A stretch of DNA of 64,000 nt, from NCBI GenBank assembly GCA_021772075.1, contig JAETNQ010000001.1:115508-179507 (forward strand). Reading direction: 5' to 3'. Every line of letters starts with the position of its first letter. The stretch's first letter is position 1. The notes under the pieces were generated by a model. It was not told where the DNA came from, made no database searches, and worked only from the letters and a program-made list of their open reading frames with translations. A program made the translations under genes and the position numbers. Shown here piece after piece: positions 59,317 to 64,000 of the stretch. The stretch comes from Lachnospiraceae bacterium (GTDB taxonomy: Bacteria > Bacillota > Clostridia > Lachnospirales > Lachnospiraceae).

Positions 59317-61187
59317 GCGGGGAAGCCAATACGGAATGGAACACGCCAAGGACGGCAGAAGAGGTTATCGAAGAACTGGATGATATTATGTTTCCGGAAA
59401 GGGAACTGGATAATGCGGAACTGCGAGGCGGGGAAAATATGGCCGTAAGCGACGCATATGAATATTTCCGGCAGAAATTTGAAGAGGAGGGCTGGGAAGG
59501 CTGGGAAGAATATGAAAAGTATTACCAGGAATATTTGAGCGTCCCGCCCCAGATCATGGGTTCTGTCAATGATTCCTTGCACTATAAGCAGGAAATGCTG
59601 GATCTGCGGATGGAACTGTATGGCATAGAGGAGGACTATGATATCAGGGATAACCCTGCTATTGTGGCGGCGACCGAAAGGGAAGTGAGGAGGGCCGGAG
59701 AAAAGCAGCATTCCACATGGGCAGCAATAGGGGCTTATGTGGAATATGAAGAAAACTGCCGGAAAGGCAGTGCCGGGGAGATCGAGGAAAATATGGAAGA
59801 AGCGGCAGCAGCGGAGGAGAAGGCCAGGTTTAAAAATGAGCAGCAGCAGATGATAAAAAGACTGCAGGACAAGGCCAAGGGCGGAGGTTTGGAATATCTG
59901 GTAAGGGGGGCCCCGATTATGTGTATCTGCGGCTCCCACTCCCGCCATTTGGATATGTATAAATCCCACGGCATATATGTCAACGGCAAGGCGGTGGCTT
60001 TTGAAGGAGACTGCGCGAAGGACAGGAACATTTCTTATTTCGGCCATTGCAATTCCCCCCTGTGTGATCTGACGGAAGAAATCAGCCTGAAAATGGGGGC
60101 AGCCGTTAACGTTGACGGAACATACCTGGCAGAGCCGGATGACGCGGTTAAGATTGGAATCAAATGCGAGCCGGATATTGAAGGACGGTGGCAGAATACC
60201 CATGACGAGACGAAAATTGCGGTGGACGGGGCACAGGAAATGTTTGAAGGGGGATTTACCGAATACCGGAAAGCGCTTACCACGGCTTCTTATCTGATCT
60301 GCCGACACGGGGGCCTGATTTTTCCGCTGGCCAGCGGACAGGTGGATGAGGCGTTTTATCAGGCGCCGTTTCAGATGTATCCGTTCCGTGATATCGGATC
60401 CGATGCTTTTTATGCATGGTGCGAGAAGGAAGGCATCTGCCCTTATGTGCCGGGGACGGCGGATTTCTATGATTATTACCGGGAGAAGATCGACACAGCC
60501 ATGGCGAAAGTGGAGGAAATAGAAAATAAGAAAGGCATCTGGCAGTACCAGATTCCTACAAGCGCAGCAATGGCCGGGGCTGTAGGGGCAGAAGGGATGA
60601 CGGCGGCACTTGCCAGATACATGTGGGAGGCGCGGGAAGCATATAAGGAATGCCTGGAAAACGCATACGGAAAGGGACTGGATACCATGTCGGGGGAAGA
60701 ACGGAATAAAATCATTGCCCTGAAAGAGGAATACCTGGATTCCGGGCTTCTTGGCAACAGGGAGAGGGAGGAAGCAGAGGAGAGGTATGGCGGACTCCGT
60801 CTGCCTTATGGGGACAACGGGATCAGAGCCAAGGAAGGCTATACCTATGAAGACAACAAGCTATACAGCAATGCGCTGGAAGAGATGGAAGCACTGAAGG
60901 AAGCGGCGGAAAAGCTTGGGGAACCGAAGGCGCCGACAACGGCCATTTATAGTCCGCAGTATGCCCAGGACAGCCAGGAAGCAGCAAAAAGAGGCACGAT
61001 CCGGAGGGAAGCGGACAAGGTTTATGAAGAGTTCCTCCGGGAAATTGCCACATATGGCCCGGGGTATGAAGGGCTGGACGAACAGAAGAGGGAAGCGGCG
61101 GAAGAAGTGCTTGCGGTGTATGCCGAGATAAAGGGGCTGGAAGAATGCCCGGATTTGAAGGAAGTTATAGAAAAATATCAAAGATAA
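59313..61187 (+). CDS. DUF4280 (PAAR-like) protein with large N- and C-terminal extensions
   Basis: DUF4280 domains are PAAR-like caps that sit on the tip of VgrG-type spikes. The 624-residue protein has an acidic, helical N-terminal region of about 190 residues. The DUF4280 core at about 195-320 contains YLVRGAPIMCICGSHSRHLD, NGKAVAFEGDCAKDRNISYFGHCNSPLCD, EMFEGGFTEYRKALTTASYLICRHGGLIFPLASGQ. About 300 further residues of helices rich in Glu, Lys and Ala follow. Several Cys/His pairs could bind a metal at the tip. The C-terminal part could be an effector. The start at 59313 follows GGGAGGAA and overlaps the previous stop. Confidence 0.8.
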   Translation: MSGEANTEWNTPRTAEEVIEELDDIMFPERELDNAELRGGENMAVSDAYEYFRQKFEEEGWEGWEEYEKYYQEYLSVPPQIMGSVNDSLHYKQEMLDLRMELYGIEEDYDIRDNPAIVAATEREVRRAGEKQHSTWAAIGAYVEYEENCRKGSAGEIEENMEEAAAAEEKARFKNEQQQMIKRLQDKAKGGGLEYLVRGAPIMCICGSHSRHLDMYKSHGIYVNGKAVAFEGDCAKDRNISYFGHCNSPLCDLTEEISLKMGAAVNVDGTYLAEPDDAVKIGIKCEPDIEGRWQNTHDETKIAVDGAQEMFEGGFTEYRKALTTASYLICRHGGLIFPLASGQVDEAFYQAPFQMYPFRDIGSDAFYAWCEKEGICPYVPGTADFYDYYREKIDTAMAKVEEIENKKGIWQYQIPTSAAMAGAVGAEGMTAALARYMWEAREAYKECLENAYGKGLDTMSGEERNKIIALKEEYLDSGLLGNREREEAEERYGGLRLPYGDNGIRAKEGYTYEDNKLYSNALEEMEALKEAAEKLGEPKAPTTAIYSPQYAQDSQEAAKRGTIRREADKVYEEFLREIATYGPGYEGLDEQKREAAEEVLAVYAEIKGLEECPDLKEVIEKYQR

Positions 61188-61200
61188 ACAGGGAGGCCAT

Positions 61201-61782
61201 ATGCCAATGGAGGAAAAGAGTATATTGAAAATGAGGCAGGAGGGAATCTATGCCCGGAACCACAGCATTTATGACAGTCATGTGTTTATCCACGGGGAGC
61301 GGATGGAGTTTGCCATGCAGGATATCTTCCCCCCTGCTGTGCGGGTGATGCTGCCGGTATCCTTCCTAGAAATGCCGGTAGTCATGGCAAGGGAGAAATA
61401 CCCGTCGGAATACCGGCCGAAGGTGATCCTGACAAGTCCTGACCTTCTGGTCAACTTTGCTTTCCAATATTATGAGGAACGCATCCGGGAGGAAGAAGTA
61501 GCGACGGCAGCAAGGTATTATTACAGTATCCTGCAGAAGTGCTATCCGGGATACGGTTTTCTGGAATGCAGCGAATGCCTCCGGGAGGGGGAGCATGTAT
61601 TGGCGTGGTATTCCTACAGCAGCCCAACGATAAATGATACGCTGTTTCATATCCATGCCTTTACGGCGGTGGAGGGGCGGCTGCTCCAGTGCATTTTTAA
61701 TGCGCCTCAGCCGTTGTTTGACTGCTGGAAACCGTATGCGTCGGAGGTATTCCGGTCGGTTGGGACGGGGCGCATCCTATAG
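61201..61782 (+). CDS. Possible DcrB/EagR-like adaptor
   Basis: The 193-residue protein reads FIHGERMEFAMQDIFPPAVRVMLPVSFLEMPVVMAREKYPSEYRPKVILTSPDLLVNFAF. Later come ECLREGEHVLAWYSYSSPTINDTLFHIHAFTAVEGRLLQCIFNAPQPLFDCWKPYASEVFRSV. The pattern of strands followed by a final helix resembles DcrB/DUF1795-type (EagR) chaperones, which protect effectors loaded on VgrG spikes in type VI secretion. I made that judgement by eye. Its position between the PAAR-like and VgrG-like genes fits the role. Confidence 0.5.
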   Translation: MPMEEKSILKMRQEGIYARNHSIYDSHVFIHGERMEFAMQDIFPPAVRVMLPVSFLEMPVVMAREKYPSEYRPKVILTSPDLLVNFAFQYYEERIREEEVATAARYYYSILQKCYPGYGFLECSECLREGEHVLAWYSYSSPTINDTLFHIHAFTAVEGRLLQCIFNAPQPLFDCWKPYASEVFRSVGTGRIL

Positions 61783-61844
61783 ATGATAGGAAGAATATTG
61801 GAGAAGAATCAAAAAACAAAGGCGGTTCGGAAAAGGAGAAAAAG

Positions 61845-63521
61845 ATGATTGCAGAAAGAATCAGGGTAACACCGTTCGTATTGGAACAAGTACTGGCATG
61901 TGATATAATAAAAAAAATAAATGACCACGGGCGTGCGTCCGTGAAAGGTTACATACCGCCCGACCGGGAGCAGGAGTATATGGATATGGTGTCCCAAGGG
62001 CTGGCCGCCCGGATCGAGGCTGTGGGCGGGAACGGGGAAAGCCGCGTTATTTTTTCAGGGATAGTGGAAGAGGGGAGAGTGCGCCATATGGGGGGGACGC
62101 TGATGATGGAACTGGATTTGGTGACCCATACCTACCTGATGGACTTGAACCCGGCTATACGGGCTTTCCAAGGTCCCGGTCTGCCCTATCGCCGGATTTT
62201 TGAAACCATTGCCGGTGCATACCCGGGAGGGGCATGCATGATGGCGGAAGGGGAGGGAACAGTGGCCGAAGATTTGGTGGTTCAGTACGAGGAAACGGAC
62301 TGGGAGTTCCTGAAGCGCATGGCCAGCCATCTACAGACGGTGATGTTGCCGGATTTCCAGGCCGGGGGAATGAAATGTTATGCGGGTCTGCCCGGCTGGC
62401 CGGGTACGGCCTCCATGGACGCGGTATCCTATGCTACTTGCAAGCTGGTGGGGGACTACCGCTACAAGAAGCAGAACCGGGTGGAAGGGCTGGAAGAAGG
62501 GGACGAGCTATGCTACCGTGTGCAGGGTCTGGAGGTGCTGGAGCTGGGGGAGCAGGCATCCTTTCAAGGGAGGGTTTTATGCGTGGCAGAGGCAGAGAGC
62601 CATCTGGACGGACATCAGTTGCGGAGTACGTACCTTTTGAAGCCGAAAGCGGGGTTCCGGGTGCCGAAGGAGTATAACGGGAAAGCAGTCGGCGCCTCCT
62701 TGGACGGGACAGTGGCAGGGATCGAGGGGGCGGAGGTGAAGGTAAGGCTGAATGCAGACGCGGCCGCCGGGGAAGGCCGGTGGTTCCCGTTTTCCACAGT
62801 CTATTCCTCGCCGGACGGGAGCGGCTGGTACTGCATGCCGGAAGAGGGGGATGAAGTGCGCCTTTATTTCCCGACTTTCAAGGAGAAGCATGCCTATGTG
62901 GTGAATGCCGTCCATCTGCCGGTGGAGGAGGCAGGTGCGCCTGTCCCGGCATCGGCCGGGGCAGAAGATGCGGAACCGGCCAGGGCGGGCGGAAGCGGCG
63001 CGCCGTCAGGCGGGCAGGGCGTTCTTGGCCATGAGGGAACGGAAGGCGGCGCGCTTTCAGGCGGACAGGGCGTTTCCGGGCGTGCAGTAACGACGGGCGG
63101 CGGAACGGCGGGAACCTCCGCAGCAGGAGGGACGTCGGGAACCTCTGCCGCAGGAGGTACGTCGGGCGGCTCCGGCGGTGGCGGCATGGCAGGAGGAAGC
63201 TCCGGCGGCAGGGCATGTCGCTGCGACCCGGATGAGAAGATGATACTGACATCGACAGGGAAAATGGTGATGCTGAACCTGACGCAGATCCTCCTAAGCA
63301 ACGGGAAGGGGCTGGAAATCCTCCTGGACGACCATACGGGGATCACCATCCGGAGCAATAAGAAGGTGCATATCGTCTCCCAAGACCGGGTGGATATCGT
63401 CAGCGCCTCGTCCATCGAGCTGGTGGGGACGAAGAGCGTGCGGCTGAAGCAGAAGGAGGGCTCCATCACTATCGGGGGGTCTTCCGTGAAGCTTTCCGGC
63501 GCGGAAGTCCGGATGCAGTAA
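61845..63521 (+). CDS. VgrG/Pvc8-type spike protein of a contractile injection system
   Basis: The 558-residue protein has the gp27-like base: RVTPFVLEQVLACDIIKKINDHGRASVKGYIP, SGIVEEGRV, then VVQYEETDWEFLKRMASHLQTVMLPDF, the conserved spike motif. A gp5-type OB fold follows (GKAVGASLDGTVAGIEGAEVKVRLNADAAAGEG, WYCMPEEGDEVRLYFP). Residues about 365-460 are a Gly/Ser/Ala linker, ending in CRCDP. The final 95 residues (ILLDDHTGITIRSNKKVHIVSQDRVDIVSASSIELVGTKSVRLKQ) form the beta-helical needle. The ribosome binding site AAAAGGAG is strong. GC content is markedly higher than in the window's first 50 kb. Confidence 0.88.
   Translation: MIAERIRVTPFVLEQVLACDIIKKINDHGRASVKGYIPPDREQEYMDMVSQGLAARIEAVGGNGESRVIFSGIVEEGRVRHMGGTLMMELDLVTHTYLMDLNPAIRAFQGPGLPYRRIFETIAGAYPGGACMMAEGEGTVAEDLVVQYEETDWEFLKRMASHLQTVMLPDFQAGGMKCYAGLPGWPGTASMDAVSYATCKLVGDYRYKKQNRVEGLEEGDELCYRVQGLEVLELGEQASFQGRVLCVAEAESHLDGHQLRSTYLLKPKAGFRVPKEYNGKAVGASLDGTVAGIEGAEVKVRLNADAAAGEGRWFPFSTVYSSPDGSGWYCMPEEGDEVRLYFPTFKEKHAYVVNAVHLPVEEAGAPVPASAGAEDAEPARAGGSGAPSGGQGVLGHEGTEGGALSGGQGVSGRAVTTGGGTAGTSAAGGTSGTSAAGGTSGGSGGGGMAGGSSGGRACRCDPDEKMILTSTGKMVMLNLTQILLSNGKGLEILLDDHTGITIRSNKKVHIVSQDRVDIVSASSIELVGTKSVRLKQKEGSITIGGSSVKLSGAEVRMQ
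63111..63165 (+). repeat. Tandem 27-bp repeat in the spike linker
   Basis: Two consecutive copies of about 27 bases (63111-63138 and 63138-63165) differ at three or four positions and encode GTSAAGGTS-type units. Similar partial repeats at about 62998-63073 encode SGGQGV twice. They lie in the Gly-rich linker and are likely to vary by slippage. Confidence 0.8.
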
Positions 63522-63534
63522 GGGGGTGCGGGCA

Positions 63535-64000
63535 TGGGAAGTATCAAGGCTGCGGACCTTATGGTGGAAGGAATCGGAGGGATCGGGGAGATTTTTTGCT
63601 TTGCGCTGGAGGAACGGCCGGGGGAACACGGGCATGCGGAGGCTGCCGGGCGTGCGCTGCACGGAGCTGTCTGCGGGGAGGCCCTGCAGGGGCGGACGGT
63701 GTCCGTGCGGGAGAAGGCCGGCGGACGGGTCCTGTTTTCCGGGATCGTGGAGGCGGTGCATGGCTGTGAAGAGAACGGGTACCATACGGTCCGGCTGGAG
63801 CTGTATTCGGGGAGCCGGCGGCTGGACCTGGAGAAAAAGAGCGGCTCCTGGCAGGACACTTCCATGAGCTACGGCCGGCTGGTGGGGCAGGCCGCCGGGG
63901 AGGCGGGGGCCGTATGGCCGGAAAGCCTGGACGGCGCCGCCATAGGCTTCCCGGTGATCCAGTACGGGGAGACGGACTGGGCGTTCATCAAGCGGATGGC
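63535..64000 (+). CDS. Second VgrG-like spike protein (cut by window end)
   Basis: An open frame of 155 codons runs to the window end without a stop. It reads LMVEGIGGIGEIFCFALEERPGEHGHAEAAGRAL, then GRVLFSGIVEAVHGCEENGYHTVRLELYSGSRRLDLE. It ends VIQYGETDWAFIKRMA, the same motif as YEETDWEFLKRMA in the preceding gene. Both copies also share an FSGIVE element about 100 residues earlier. It starts 13 bases after the previous stop with AAGGGGG upstream. Length and C-terminal cargo are outside the window. Two adjacent spike genes suggest a heteromeric tip or alternative tips. Confidence 0.85.

Noticed and set aside
59169..60308. 379-codon frame on the reverse strand
   Set aside because: It lies wholly opposite the well-supported DUF4280 gene, has no ribosome binding site and an implausible Phe/Pro/His-rich composition.
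63111..63165. Direct repeats that might suggest a CRISPR array
   Set aside because: The two copies touch with no spacers and keep the coding frame of a linker.
62894..63865. 323-codon reverse-strand frame rich in Pro and Ser
   Set aside because: Antisense of the Gly/Ser/Ala linker and GC-rich spike genes; low stop frequency explains it.

Overview
The window looks like chromosome of a spore-forming anaerobic Firmicute, most probably a gut Lachnospiraceae (Clostridia). The reasons are the order mazG-hup-S4-yabP-yabQ-divIC-spoIIE-tilS-hpt-ftsH, a CotS-like and a CotH-like protein, pyruvate:ferredoxin oxidoreductase with acetate kinase, a rubredoxin/reverse rubrerythrin/flavodiiron/PerR set for oxygen stress, and PEGA, C_GCAxxG_C_C and BlaR1/BlaI families. 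Most of the window is moderate in G+C. The last 2-3 kb is visibly GC-rich. I saw no rRNA, tRNA or CRISPR array.

Layout. 0-9.3 kb: tail of a sensor kinase, a HipA-like remnant, an HPr-like protein, a hydroxyacid dehydrogenase, a secreted unknown, rubredoxin, the reverse-strand operon VTC-DUF4956-CotH with a clear sigma-A promoter, a BrnT-type toxin pair, a GNAT enzyme, reverse rubrerythrin and PerR. 9.4-20.2 kb: a two-component system followed at once by an MqsR-like toxin and a zinc-ribbon/Panacea antitoxin, then RluA, AI-2E family and O-antigen-ligase-like membrane proteins, a MIF homologue, an unusual redox-domain/GGDEF/EAL fusion, and class II ProS. 20.3-27.7 kb, reverse strand: FMN-binding lipoprotein, chemotaxis receptor, flavodiiron protein and PFOR. 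27.7-29.2 kb: a HicAB module bracketed by two long palindromic elements, one with perfect 32-bp arms and one GC-rich with perfect 61-bp arms inside a roughly 340-bp hairpin. 29.2-42.4 kb: ackA, cca, a CotS-like protein, a PEGA protein and the conserved sporulation/housekeeping cluster. spoIIE has a Spo0A-type promoter with a 21-bp spacer.

42.6-54.2 kb is carbohydrate and regulatory: a GH13 enzyme, a BlaI/BlaR1 pair with a small secreted protein, a LytTR regulator with a large promoter palindrome, and an AraC/ABC transporter/GH36 alpha-galactosidase locus for raffinose-type sugars. 54.3-57.8 kb is a LytTR/GHKL pair whose 3' end is hit by a truncated IS1182-type element, followed by a beheaded toxin tip and a frameshifted immunity-like gene.

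57.8-64 kb is the most unusual block: a contractile-injection-type cargo/spike cluster. It holds two tandem VgrG-like spike proteins, a DUF4280 (PAAR-like) protein with large extensions, a possible DcrB/EagR-like adaptor and two unrecognised proteins. A tail-spike cargo locus in what should be a Gram-positive cell, next to decayed toxin/immunity debris, is the best candidate here for a little-described system. The two palindromic elements, the Panacea/MqsR chimera and the redox/c-di-GMP fusion come next.
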